DNA of 64,000 nucleotides from positions 98,805 through 162,804 of the forward strand of contig CP070651.1 of assembly GCA_020354625.1 (NCBI GenBank), in the 5' to 3' direction. Positions 1-7,834 of the stretch are shown piece after piece. Source of the stretch: Trueperaceae bacterium. GTDB lineage: Bacteria; Deinococcota; Deinococci; Deinococcales; Trueperaceae. A program made the position numbers and the translations under genes. The notes under the pieces were generated by a model. It worked only from the letters and a program-made list of their open reading frames with translations, made no database searches and was not told where the DNA came from. The stretch's first letter is position 1, and each line of letters begins with the position of its first letter.

Positions 1-1
1 T

Positions 2-406
2 TACTCCCAATCGAAGAGGTTTCCCGCAGCCTTTTTCGGTGACACCGTTCCTCCCGAAGTAGCTTTCGTCTCATCAGAGGAGGCCCAGGCAGCCGTTTGG
101 GAGGCTTCAGCTCTGTATCGTTCGGGTGAAGCCCAGTCGCTCACCTGCGTGTACAGCGAAGTGGAACCCCAAGACGTCTTCTTCGGCTACCGCGTTGCGA
201 CGAGTGAGCGCTACGAGTTTGGCATGATGAGGGTCGGTCTCCCGCTCCATTTGCGCGTGATGATCGATGCCGAGGAGTCCGTGGAATTGCTCGGTGCTCC
301 GTGTGGCGTGCTGATTTACCACCGCACGAGCAAGGGGCAGCATATGATCCTCAAAGCTTCGGGTCGCCGCCAACCGTTTCACGGCTTCGAAGAGCTCGTT
401 GACTGA
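2..406 (+). CDS. hypothetical protein, 5' end cut by window
   Basis: The frame is open from the first base and ends in TGA at 404-406, so 134 residues of a longer protein are visible and the true start lies outside the window. I do not recognise the family. The visible part is soluble-looking, mixed in charge, with no membrane segment or cysteine cluster. A GTG at 149 could be read as a start, but coding character runs on upstream of it. It is followed closely by the GidA-like gene on the same strand. Confidence 0.55.
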   Translation, partial: YSQSKRFPAAFFGDTVPPEVAFVSSEEAQAAVWEASALYRSGEAQSLTCVYSEVEPQDVFFGYRVATSERYEFGMMRVGLPLHLRVMIDAEESVELLGAPCGVLIYHRTSKGQHMILKASGRRQPFHGFEELVD

Positions 407-468
407 AGGGGCGATACCCTCTCGCGTTCGTACGGCTCGTCCTCATGAATGGGAGTATCTCACCCTCT

Positions 469-1194
469 ATGACTGACAAGAGTCCTTACGATGTAATCGT
501 CGTTGGGGCAGGGATTGCTGGTTCAGAGGTAGCGATGCGTTGTGCGCAAGCCGGGATGGATACGCTACTTGTTACCACCAGCCTCGATAGCATCTACAAC
601 CTGGCTGAGAATGAGGTTGAGCTCCTGCCACCTGAGCAGACCTTGCTCTCCATGCTTTATCGACGGGTGGCGGATGACCGCGGGAAGGTGAAGAACTGGC
701 CGTTACATTGTGCTGTGAAATATGCCCTCGAGCAACAACCGAAAATCCACCTCCTGCAAGCGACTGTTTCGTCGCTCAAGGTACTCAATGGGGTGGTCAT
801 TGGAGTAACGACGTGGGAAGGGGTCGAGCGTCTGGGACGAACGGTAGTCCTTAGCGTCGGAAGCTTTCTGAACGCCAGGCTCACAGCCGGCCAGCTTGTG
901 GAAGACGCTGGTCGATTGGGGGAGATGGCGTATGACGATCTATTTCAACACCTCGTATCGTTAGGATTCGTGTTCGAGGAGATATCGCTTCGAACAGAAG
1001 GGGAAGAGGATTCGCTCCCCTACCGTGTCGACTGCATGGTGCTAGCCGAAGCGGAGATGCAACGCGGCACGTTTGCGCTCTCAAGAGTCGGAAATCTCTA
1101 TGCGGTGGGGGTGTGTCGTGCGGGATATTTGAGCTACGAGGCAGCGGCTCTTCAGGGCTTCGAGCTGGCGGGGGAGCTGATTGCGGGGCGTTAG
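469..1194 (+). CDS. GidA/TrmFO-like FAD-binding protein, short form
   Basis: The N-terminus carries a dinucleotide-binding fold with VVGAGIAGSE near residues 10-19, then a region like the FAD domain of MnmG and TrmFO, including the late VGVCRAGYLSYEAA segment that usually closes the FAD site. At about 240 residues it is far shorter than MnmG (about 620) or TrmFO (about 440), and the tRNA-binding parts are missing. Short stand-alone GidA-like proteins are known in Deinococcus and Thermus; their function is not established. ATG 445 is in frame, but ATG 469 gives the usual short lead into the Rossmann strand. No clear ribosome site supports either. The stop overlaps the convergent gene by four bases. 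Confidence 0.8.
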   Translation: MTDKSPYDVIVVGAGIAGSEVAMRCAQAGMDTLLVTTSLDSIYNLAENEVELLPPEQTLLSMLYRRVADDRGKVKNWPLHCAVKYALEQQPKIHLLQATVSSLKVLNGVVIGVTTWEGVERLGRTVVLSVGSFLNARLTAGQLVEDAGRLGEMAYDDLFQHLVSLGFVFEEISLRTEGEEDSLPYRVDCMVLAEAEMQRGTFALSRVGNLYAVGVCRAGYLSYEAAALQGFELAGELIAGR

Positions 1195-1391
1195 TAAAAT
1201 GCGGTGTCGTCTCGAGGTTCGGTATAACCGATGATACTCGTCAGCTCCGACTCGTTGGCCCAAACAAAATGGGCTCGTGCGCGTGTAGTTGCGAGGAGCC
1301 GATACCGGTAGGGGACGGCATCATCCGTTTCAGCGATCACGTACCGGTCCCCGTTAAAAAGAACTTCTTCGCCCACTCGAAAAGCCATCAT
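1191..1391 (-). CDS. small hypothetical protein, 66 aa
   Basis: A short open frame begins with two ATG codons (1391 or 1388) and ends in TAA overlapping the end of the GidA-like gene. The sequence (FRVGEEVLFNGDRYVIAET near the start) looks like a small beta-rich, SH3-like fold, and its spacing suggests a real short gene. There is only a weak purine-rich stretch before the start. No specific family is recognised and no function is proposed. Confidence 0.5.
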   Translation of the reverse strand: MMAFRVGEEVLFNGDRYVIAETDDAVPYRYRLLATTRARAHFVWANESELTSIIGYTEPRDDTAFY

Positions 1392-1498
1392 CTACAACCT
1401 AACATCATTTTGGCACGAGAGGCCAGATGAGTTGCAACGATCGGTTCGAAACGATGTCTGTTGCGTTGCGTCCTAGGGTCTGAGATAGGGAGAGGTCG

Positions 1499-2344
1499 CT
1501 ATGCACCGAGTCCCTCGCCTGGTGGTGAGAAAAACAGCTCTTCACGCGGTTCTGGTACGAGCCCTCGCCGGACTCCCCGTGTCAACAGTTCCCAGACCGA
1601 AGCCCTGCCGATTTCGCCGAGGTCGCGCGTGTAGCTGTTTACATAGAGGTCTACGTGCTGCTGGATTACATCGCTCGCCATCTCTTGCGCGTGTTCTTTA
1701 AGGTAGGGGAAGACTTCACTCGAATGCTGGTATGCATAATCCAGACTGTGCCGTATCGCTCTATTGATATCGGTCAGAGTCCTCTCGCCCAGACTCTTTT
1801 TCGCCATGATCCCGCCTAAAGGCAGAGGATGCCCGGTCTCATGCTCCCACCACGTTCCGAGATCGAGATGTTTGTACAGCCCGAAAGAGGGATAGGTAAA
1901 CCGGCTTTCGTGAATGATGAGGCCGGCATCTACCTCACCGCGGGCGACAGAAGGCATGATGGCGTCGTAGCGCAACTCAACTGTTTCGATATCCGCAGGC
2001 TGAGAGAGTCTGAGTAAGAGGTTGGCGGTGGTAAGGCCTCCAGGTATGGCCACCCGCTTTCCAGAGAGGTTTTCGAGCGGCTCTCTGGTGACGATCAGGG
2101 GACCAACGCCTCTTCCGAGTGCCCCACCGCAAGGGAGCATGACGTAATCGCGCGTGTAAAAAGCGAAGGCGTGATAGCTAATCTTGGTGACGTCCAACGT
2201 GCTGGTACGTGCCCACCGATTGAGCGCTTCCACGTCTGCCAAATGGATCTTCCACGACAACTTAGGGTCGATTTTTTCGTGTGCGAGAGCGAAGAAAATG
2301 AAGCAGTCATTAGGACAGGGCGAATAGCCGAGCGCTAGTGGCAT
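1499..2344 (-). CDS. mqnD: 1,4-dihydroxy-6-naphthoate synthase MqnD
   Basis: MqnD cleaves cyclic dehypoxanthine futalosine to 1,4-dihydroxy-6-naphthoate in the futalosine pathway of menaquinone synthesis. The N-terminus has the family motif YSPCPNDCFIFFAL (residues 7-20), and the protein has the periplasmic-binding-like two-lobe layout with PGGLTTANLLLRL near residue 100. The length of 281 residues fits the family. A TACAAT box lies exactly six bases before the ATG with no Shine-Dalgarno site, so the mRNA is probably leaderless. A UbiA-type prenyltransferase at 25.6 kb may act later in the same pathway. Other mqn genes are not in this window. Confidence 0.95.
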   Translation of the reverse strand: MPLALGYSPCPNDCFIFFALAHEKIDPKLSWKIHLADVEALNRWARTSTLDVTKISYHAFAFYTRDYVMLPCGGALGRGVGPLIVTREPLENLSGKRVAIPGGLTTANLLLRLSQPADIETVELRYDAIMPSVARGEVDAGLIIHESRFTYPSFGLYKHLDLGTWWEHETGHPLPLGGIMAKKSLGERTLTDINRAIRHSLDYAYQHSSEVFPYLKEHAQEMASDVIQQHVDLYVNSYTRDLGEIGRASVWELLTRGVRRGLVPEPREELFFSPPGEGLGA

Positions 2345-2350
2345 GGTCCT

Positions 2351-2356
2351 ATTGTA
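2351..2356 (-). promoter_or_regulatory. -10 box of mqnD, leaderless type
   Basis: TACAAT on the minus strand, six bases before the ATG at 2344. Transcription would begin at or next to the start codon. No convincing -35 box is seen. Confidence 0.6.
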
Positions 2357-2535
2357 AGGCCTCTACGCGTTTTGGCTTCGATTCATCTGACGCACGGCTG
2401 AATGGTCAGATCGAAGGATCACCCGTGATTGTAGAAGACCTGCCTGATGGGCAAGGGCCTAACCTCCATGAGTGAGGGTGAGTTTCAGTTTTGGGTAGCG
2501 TCTGCGTGCGTGGATTCGTTGTGCAACTTTGTGCG

Positions 2536-2564
2536 TTGATTATGGTGTCCTTTTCTGCTACACT
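2536..2564 (+). promoter_or_regulatory. candidate promoter of infC-rpmI-rplT
   Basis: TTGATT (2536-2541), 17-base spacer, TACACT (2559-2564), with TG one base upstream making an extended -10. It would give a leader of about 68 bases before infC, enough room for translational control. The rest of the 294-base gap between mqnD and infC shows no gene. Confidence 0.5.
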
Positions 2565-2624
2565 TGGGCGCTGTGTTGTGGTATCTATTTTCTAAGAAAA
2601 GGAACCCCATCGCGATTCATGTAT

Positions 2625-2632
2625 AGGAGGTG
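2625..2632 (+). promoter_or_regulatory. Shine-Dalgarno site setting an AUA start for infC
   Basis: AGGAGGTG is an almost full anti-16S match. It ends six bases before ATA at 2639. The in-frame GTG at 2630 lies inside this site and cannot be its start, while the next GTG (2657) is too far away and would remove conserved residues. Confidence 0.7.
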
Positions 2633-2638
2633 GAGTCC

Positions 2639-3151
2639 ATAGCTAGAGAGCTAAAAGTGAATGATCAGATCCGGGTAAGGCAAGTGCGTCTTATCGGGGC
2701 TGATGGTCAACAACAAGGGATCGTCGACACCCGTGAGGCTGTGCGGCGAGCGAGAGAAGACGATCTCGATTTGGTGCTGGTAGGTGAAAATTCTCAGCCA
2801 CCGGTGGCCAAGATGATGGATTACGGGAAGTACCGCTACGAGATGCAACAACAGGCCAAGGAGGCTAGAAAGCGTTCCCGTCAGCAGGAGATGAAATCCA
2901 TCAAGTTCCGCGTCAAGATTGAAGAACACGACTACGAGACAAAAGTCAACCATATACGTCGTTTTCTCAAAGGTGGACATAAGGTGCGCGTTGTCATCAT
3001 GTTCCGCGGTCGGGAAAGGACCCATCCTGAATTGGGGCGGGAAATTCTCAATCGAGTTGCCAAGGATGTTACCGAGCTTGCGGTCGTCGACTTGGCACCA
3101 TCACTTGCAGGGATGGACATGAACATGACGCTGAGACCTCTCAATCACTAA
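2639..3151 (+). CDS. infC: translation initiation factor IF-3, probable AUA start
   Basis: IF-3 binds the 30S subunit and checks start-codon and initiator-tRNA choice. The product is about 170 residues with the N-domain (VNDQIRVRQVRLIG), the PPVAKMMDYGKYRYE segment, a lysine/arginine-rich linker and the C-domain (FRGRERTHPELG). The likely start is ATA at 2639, six bases after a strong ribosome site. It leaves the same number of residues before the conserved Asn as in Bacillus IF-3. Rare AUU/AUC/AUA starts are known for infC elsewhere and let IF-3 repress its own translation. It heads the infC-rpmI-rplT operon. Confidence 0.93.
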   Translation: MARELKVNDQIRVRQVRLIGADGQQQGIVDTREAVRRAREDDLDLVLVGENSQPPVAKMMDYGKYRYEMQQQAKEARKRSRQQEMKSIKFRVKIEEHDYETKVNHIRRFLKGGHKVRVVIMFRGRERTHPELGREILNRVAKDVTELAVVDLAPSLAGMDMNMTLRPLNH

Positions 3152-3164
3152 AGCTCTCACGTAA

Positions 3165-3190
3165 CCGATACCGTTCAAGTGCCGTATCGG
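3165..3190 (+). promoter_or_regulatory. hairpin between infC and rpmI, possible L20 control site
   Basis: CCGATAC (3165-3171) and GTATCGG (3184-3190) form a perfect 7-bp stem with a 12-base loop in the 112-base gap before rpmI. There is no U-run, so it is not a terminator. L20 represses this operon by binding leader RNA in other bacteria; a role here is inference. Confidence 0.4.
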
Positions 3191-3263
3191 GACCGGCGGT
3201 AGGTTGGCTGATGCGTTGCGGTTTCATCCAAAGAAGCGACTACGGCGAGAAGGAGTTCTGAAG

Positions 3264-3461
3264 ATGCCGAAATTAAAGACCCATAAGGGCACCAGAGCCC
3301 GTGTAAAAGTCACTGGGCGAGGTAAGGTCAAGGCGATGCGTTCGGGTAAGCGCCACCTAAACTATAAAAAATCGGGTAAGCGGATTCGTCAGGGGCGAAC
3401 CGACCTCTTGATCTCCAAAGCAGAGACGGAGCGGCTCAAGACGCTCCTTCCGTACGAGTAG
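3264..3461 (+). CDS. rpmI: 50S ribosomal protein L35
   Basis: A 65-residue basic protein of the large subunit. It begins MPKLKTHKGTRARVKVTG and ends in KTLLPYE, the typical L35 pattern. The start at 3264 follows AAGGAG by eight bases; an upstream extension in frame from 3204 lacks family similarity and is left out. It lies between infC and rplT, the standard order. Confidence 0.97.
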   Translation: MPKLKTHKGTRARVKVTGRGKVKAMRSGKRHLNYKKSGKRIRQGRTDLLISKAETERLKTLLPYE

Positions 3462-3470
3462 GGGGGGGCT

Positions 3471-3821
3471 ATGCCGAGAGTCAAGACGGGGACGGTTCGT
3501 CGAGCCAGGCACAAGAAAGTGCTCAAGCGCGCCAAAGGGTATTGGGGGAGTCGCTCGCGCAGCTATCGTAGTGCCAGGCAGACGCTTCTCAATGCTGCTG
3601 ACTACGAATACCGGGATCGCCGTGACAAAAAGGCCACGATTCGGCGTCTTTGGATCGCCAGAATCAATGCCGCTGCGAGGCGAGAAGGGGTAAGTTATTC
3701 TCACTTCATGAGTGGCCTGCGCCGTTCGGGAATCGAAATCAACCGTAAGATGCTGGCAGAGCTTGCAGTACGTGAGCCAGAAGCTTTCAGGAGCTTGGTA
3801 GAGGTATCTAGAGCCTCATAA
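3471..3821 (+). CDS. rplT: 50S ribosomal protein L20
   Basis: L20 binds 23S rRNA early in 50S assembly and in many bacteria represses its own operon. The 116-residue product has the very basic N-terminal extension ([21 protein letters not shown]) and the globular C-domain ([18 protein letters not shown]). A G-rich stretch just before the ATG serves as ribosome site. It follows rpmI after nine bases. No strong terminator follows; there is only a weak 6-bp stem at about 3823-3838. Confidence 0.97.
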   Translation: MPRVKTGTVRRARHKKVLKRAKGYWGSRSRSYRSARQTLLNAADYEYRDRRDKKATIRRLWIARINAAARREGVSYSHFMSGLRRSGIEINRKMLAELAVREPEAFRSLVEVSRAS

Positions 3822-3910
3822 CCGGTATAAACTGGTCTGATCTTCCTGGAATCTTAAGGACGATGTTGCCAGATAGCGTCTGTTCACCCAACGCCGATAT
3901 AGTGGCGATT

Positions 3911-5047
3911 TCAAACGATATTAGTTTCAACGGTCCTGTTTGCAACGGCGAAGCGCTGGTAACGATATGCGGAAATATCGAAGCTATGTGCTTCGCCATC
4001 GAGAATTTCTTCAGATAGGATCAGGCCGGTAGCTGGTGCATGTTGGACGCCGTGCCCTGAAAACCCACAAGCGTTGAAAAAACTTTCCAATCCTGGCATT
4101 CGTCCTAAAATGGGGTGGTGGTCAGGCGTAATGGCATAGAGCCCTGCCCAACAAGCATCTCGGTCGAGAGTGGCGTCTGACAAGAATGGGAAGCGGCGGA
4201 GAGCTGGCTCCAACGTGCTCTCCAACCAGTCCCAATCGACAGCCAAGCTCGTGCTCGAAGGTTCTTCAGGATTCGATAGCCCGAGTAAGAATCGCTTTCC
4301 TTCACTCCTCAAGTAGAGCCCTGATGCGGTATCGATGATCAGCGGGCTCGGATGAGGGAAGTTCTCGACGGGAGCTGTGAGGTAGACGTTGCGACGGTAA
4401 GGGGCGACCGGAATTTGGCATGCCGCGCGCTTCGCTAGCTCTGCTGCAAAAGGTCCTGCGGCGTTGACGATCCCATCTGCACGGTACACACCCTGATTTG
4501 TATCGAGATGCCAACATCCATGATGCCAATCTAGTTGAAGTACTTCGGTGGAGAGGTGCAAGATCGCACCGTGTTTACGCGCCACACTTAGAAAGCCTGT
4601 GGTGATGCCGTGGGGATCGACGATCCCATCATCGGGTCCATAGCTTGCTCCCCAGAGTCCTTGGGTGTCAATAAACGCGAACTTGTGCCGAAGTGCTGAT
4701 AGGGAGAGGAGTTCGACACGGGCTCCGAGCTCGCGTTGCATGTCTCGTTGTTTTTTCCATGTTTCGAATTCATATCTAGGTAGCAAGAAGAGATAGCCGA
4801 CTTTGCGGTAGCCTGCGTGGTGCGACGTTAATCTGGTAAAGTCAGAGAAGACCGAAGCGCTGTAAAGAGACATGCGGACGTTTTCTGGATGGGAAAACTG
4901 GTGCCGGATGCCGGCTGCAGATCTAGCTGTCGATCCTGAGGCAGGAATCCCGGCCTGCTCGAAAACTCTGACTCTTACGCCCCGTAAGCTCAGGTAGTAC
5001 GCGCAGCTTGCGCCTACGATCCCTGCTCCGACCACTGCGATTTCCAT
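3911..5047 (-). CDS. FAD-dependent oxidoreductase, DAO/sarcosine oxidase type
   Basis: A 378-residue soluble flavoprotein of the D-amino acid oxidase superfamily. The N-terminus has VVGAGIVGASCAYYL (FAD GxGxxG, residues 5-19). The C-terminal part has GLYAITPDHHPILG and CGFSGHGVQHAPATG, typical of sarcosine, dimethylglycine and other N-methyl amino acid oxidases. The substrate cannot be told from sequence. TAGACT sits six bases before the ATG with no ribosome site, a leaderless layout. The gene stands alone and is divergent from hisD. Confidence 0.85.
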   Translation of the reverse strand: MEIAVVGAGIVGASCAYYLSLRGVRVRVFEQAGIPASGSTARSAAGIRHQFSHPENVRMSLYSASVFSDFTRLTSHHAGYRKVGYLFLLPRYEFETWKKQRDMQRELGARVELLSLSALRHKFAFIDTQGLWGASYGPDDGIVDPHGITTGFLSVARKHGAILHLSTEVLQLDWHHGCWHLDTNQGVYRADGIVNAAGPFAAELAKRAACQIPVAPYRRNVYLTAPVENFPHPSPLIIDTASGLYLRSEGKRFLLGLSNPEEPSSTSLAVDWDWLESTLEPALRRFPFLSDATLDRDACWAGLYAITPDHHPILGRMPGLESFFNACGFSGHGVQHAPATGLILSEEILDGEAHSFDISAYRYQRFAVANRTVETNIV

Positions 5048-5053
5048 AAAAGC

Positions 5054-5059
5054 AGTCTA
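5054..5059 (-). promoter_or_regulatory. -10 box of the amino acid oxidase gene, leaderless type
   Basis: TAGACT on the minus strand, six bases before the ATG at 5047; no Shine-Dalgarno site is present. Confidence 0.55.
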
Positions 5060-5113
5060 TCTCGAACGTCGCTTGTGGTGAACTCCCACGGGTTCGCTGA
5101 CCGCATTGGAAGG

Positions 5114-5119
5114 TATGAT
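5114..5119 (+). promoter_or_regulatory. -10 box of hisD, leaderless type
   Basis: TATGAT, seven bases before ATG 5127. The box overlaps in-frame ATG codons at 5115 and 5118, so the start at 5127 is the only one that would lie within the transcript. Confidence 0.55.
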
Positions 5120-5126
5120 GGCGCCT

Positions 5127-6401
5127 ATGCAGATCATCTATGGGAAAGCCGAGGCAATTCGGCGCTTCGAAACACGTAGTTTTGAGGTGGAACTCGATAC
5201 GTCTCGCCGCATTGTCGAAGATACCCTAGCAGAGGTGCGAACCCGTGGTGACGCGGCGCTACGTGAGATCACCTTACGTTTCGATGGGGTAGAACTCGAT
5301 ACCTTCGAAGTCCCACAAGATGCATTCGATCATGCCGAAAGAAGTGTGAAATCGCCTCTTAAAGAGGCGATTATGGTGGCTGTAGATCGTATTCGTGGCT
5401 TCTATCAACATCAGTCGAAAGAAGGTTTTCTCTACCAGGCAGATGGGTCATTGCTGGGTGTGTTGGTCAGACCTCTCGATCGGATCGGCTGTTATGTGCC
5501 CGGGGGCACAGCGCCGCTTTTTAGCAGTTTGCTCATGACGGCTGTGCCTGCACAGGTGGCCGGTGTCCGAGATATCGTGGTCGCTACTCCACCTCGCCGT
5601 GACGGTAGTGTGGCTCCTGAAATCCTTTTTGCTGCCAAGGTGCTCGGCCTCGAGACCGTCTACAGGGTAGGTGGGGCTCAAGCGGTTGCTGCCCTCGCTT
5701 ACGGTACGCCGAGTATCCCGCGGGTTGATAAGATAGTAGGGCCGGGGAACCGGTTCGTTGTACTTGCCAAACAGGCGCTTTTTGGAACGGTTGGGATTGA
5801 GTCATTACCAGGACCGACCGAGACATTGGTGTTGGCGGATGCTACAGCACAGGTCGACCACGTCGTTGCAGACCTGTTGGCGCAGGCAGAACACTCTGGG
5901 GCCCAACCGGTCCTCGTCACCACTAGCTTGGAGCTCATCGAGAAGGTGAGCGTTGCCCTTGAACCCGCTCTCAACAGCCTTCCCACTGAGGCCACAGCGC
6001 GTGCTTCAGTAGAACAGCGTGGGCTTTCGATCCTGGTCGAGACGATTTCTGAGGCGCTTGAGGTGTCTAATGCCTATGCGCCTGAACATCTCTGCTTGTT
6101 GGTTCGCGATCCCTGGTCGGCTGTGTCTAAAGTACAGAATGCAGGCGGAATATTCATCGGTGAACAGAGCATGGAGGCTCTAGGAGATTATTTGGCCGGG
6201 CCGAGTCACGTGATGCCCACAGGAGGGACAGCGCGTTTTTCGAGTTTTGTCAATCTGCGTGACTTTCAGAAGGTGATACCACTTTTGCACGTGTCAAAAG
6301 AGCTCTCAGAGCATATTGGGCCTTTAGCCGTCACCATGGCTCGCGCAGAAGGACTCGAAGCCCATGCGAGGGCGATCGAGGCGCGTCTGAAGTCTGTTTG
6401 A
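5127..6401 (+). CDS. hisD: histidinol dehydrogenase
   Basis: HisD oxidises L-histidinol to L-histidine in two NAD-dependent steps, the last of histidine synthesis. The 424-residue protein has GCYVPGGTAPLFSSLLM, VGGAQAVAALAYGT, the VDKIVGPGNRFV segment, the zinc/substrate region AEHSGAQ and LAGPSHVMPTGG, and a late His in LEAHARAIEAR. ATG 5127 is preferred because a TATGAT box ends seven bases before it. No other his gene is nearby, so the pathway is scattered. Its end nearly abuts the convergent hydrolase gene. Confidence 0.95.
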   Translation: MQIIYGKAEAIRRFETRSFEVELDTSRRIVEDTLAEVRTRGDAALREITLRFDGVELDTFEVPQDAFDHAERSVKSPLKEAIMVAVDRIRGFYQHQSKEGFLYQADGSLLGVLVRPLDRIGCYVPGGTAPLFSSLLMTAVPAQVAGVRDIVVATPPRRDGSVAPEILFAAKVLGLETVYRVGGAQAVAALAYGTPSIPRVDKIVGPGNRFVVLAKQALFGTVGIESLPGPTETLVLADATAQVDHVVADLLAQAEHSGAQPVLVTTSLELIEKVSVALEPALNSLPTEATARASVEQRGLSILVETISEALEVSNAYAPEHLCLLVRDPWSAVSKVQNAGGIFIGEQSMEALGDYLAGPSHVMPTGGTARFSSFVNLRDFQKVIPLLHVSKELSEHIGPLAVTMARAEGLEAHARAIEARLKSV

Positions 6402-6404
6402 GAT

Positions 6405-7043
6405 CTAGCACAAAAAGGGGTTGCTTTGTATCTCGATGCCTACGGTTGTGTCGGGGCCGTGACCAGGATAGACTCGAGTCTCTTGAGGCAGGGTCAAGAT
6501 CTTTTTTCGAATGCTTTCGATCAGCAGGTCATGGTTACCACCCGGAAGGTCGGTTCGCCCGATTGATCCGCGGAAGAGGGTATCGCCTGCCAACACGAGC
6601 TTCTGATCGGCGAGATGGAAGGCGATGTGACCAGGTGCGTGTCCGGGTGTATGGAGACATGTCGCGACGATATCGCCAATTTGGAGCACTTGGCCATCTC
6701 GGAGGTCGATTGTCTCTACGGTGACGGGGGCGAACGAGAGGCCGAACTGGGCAGCGAAAATCGCAGCGTTTGCCAACCAGGGTTTGTCTTGTGGGTGTAG
6801 ATACACCGGTACGTCAATCGAGGCGACGATCTCTGCTAAAGCGCCGACATGATCGAAGTGGGCGTGGGTAAGCCAGATGGCCTCGAGCGTTAGTCGATTT
6901 TTCGCTAGGGTTCCTAGCAGTCGGGACGCGTCTTCCCCAGGGTCGACCAAAACGGCTTGCTGACTCGATTTGCTACTCAGCAGATAGCAGTTTTCCATCA
7001 AGGGTCCCACGATGAAAGGTTGAACGGTGACAGTTTCGTCCAC
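6405..7043 (-). CDS. MBL-fold metallo-hydrolase, glyoxalase II-like
   Basis: A 212-residue metallo-beta-lactamase-fold enzyme of the YcbL/GloB-like group. It has THAHFDHVG (metal ligands), HTPGHAPGHIAF, GDTLFRGSIGRTDLPGG and YPGHGPDTTVG in order. Members hydrolyse glutathione- or other thiol-esters; the substrate here is unknown. The start is GTG at 7043 after GGGAG. It ends three bases from hisD, convergent. It is the last gene on this minus-strand run after dxr, rseP and the glycosyltransferase. Confidence 0.88.
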   Translation of the reverse strand: MDETVTVQPFIVGPLMENCYLLSSKSSQQAVLVDPGEDASRLLGTLAKNRLTLEAIWLTHAHFDHVGALAEIVASIDVPVYLHPQDKPWLANAAIFAAQFGLSFAPVTVETIDLRDGQVLQIGDIVATCLHTPGHAPGHIAFHLADQKLVLAGDTLFRGSIGRTDLPGGNHDLLIESIRKKILTLPQETRVYPGHGPDTTVGIEIQSNPFLC

Positions 7044-7147
7044 GATTCTCTCCCAAGGGTCGGTGGCTCCTATGCGAAGGTCTGATCAGAACTCTACCTT
7101 TACCGTCGACCCGGCGGAACGGGTGTCTTGATCATGAATCCAGAGGC

Positions 7148-7834
7148 CTATGCTCGCCCCAGCAACGTCGTGACGATGTCTCTGTACATGCGCAGGCGGT
7201 CGATGAACCCCTTGATAAGTCCCCGCTTCTCTTCTTTCATCACCTGTGAGACACCGTGAAGGGGCACGTTGCTGGTTCGCCAACCGATGCGGCGTGCGTA
7301 CTCTGTAATCGCAATTTCCAAGCCGTATCGGCTCCGTTCCAGTCCATCAATATTCAAAAGCGACTGGCGCCTGATCGCTCGTTGACCGTTGAGCTGAGGT
7401 GCCAGACGCTGTGCGGTAGCCGTGGTCCAGCGCCCACCGAGAAAGGTGCCACGGGTCATCTCGACTTTGCCCTCGAGCACTGGTGCTGCGAGCTCCACCA
7501 AGTGTTCGCTCTTGAGACCGGTCAGGTCTGCATCGATAAGAACGATGACTTCGGTTTGAAGCGCTCTCGCTCCAGCCGCGACAGCTCCTCCCTTGCCTAT
7601 GTTTGTTGCCAACACAAGCACTGACGCCCCCGCTTCTCGAGCGCGTTCAGCCGTATCGTCGTTAGAACCGTCGTCCACAACCAAGACGGGACCGAGTTTA
7701 GCCTTTAGAGCGGTCTTGACCACGCTGCCGATGGTGCGAGCCTCGTCAAAAGCCGGAATCAAGACCCCACAGTGTCCGTACAGGGTGCCGGAACGCGCGG
7801 AATCGCTACCCTCGAAGGATGCCGCTGATTTCAT
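7148..7834 (-). CDS. family 2 glycosyltransferase
   Basis: A GT-A fold glycosyltransferase of 228 residues. It has the N-terminal GVLIPAFDEARTIGSVV, VVDDGSNDD, NIGKGGAVAAGA and the metal-binding IDADLTGL. No membrane segments are seen, unlike many dolichol-phosphate type enzymes. The sugar and acceptor are unknown. Its start overlaps the end of the site-2 protease gene by 29 bases, which points to translational coupling. A shorter start cannot be excluded. Confidence 0.85.
   Translation of the reverse strand: MKSAASFEGSDSARSGTLYGHCGVLIPAFDEARTIGSVVKTALKAKLGPVLVVDDGSNDDTAERAREAGASVLVLATNIGKGGAVAAGARALQTEVIVLIDADLTGLKSEHLVELAAPVLEGKVEMTRGTFLGGRWTTATAQRLAPQLNGQRAIRRQSLLNIDGLERSRYGLEIAITEYARRIGWRTSNVPLHGVSQVMKEEKRGLIKGFIDRLRMYRDIVTTLLGRA

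Noticed and set aside
2630..2638. GTG 2630 as the infC start
   Set aside because: It lies inside the ribosome-binding site AGGAGGTG, so it cannot be used with it; ATA 2639 has the right spacing and length.
5106..5126. TTG 5106 and the ATGs at 5115 and 5118 as hisD starts
   Set aside because: They lie in or before the TATGAT -10 box, and the family N-terminus fits ATG 5127.
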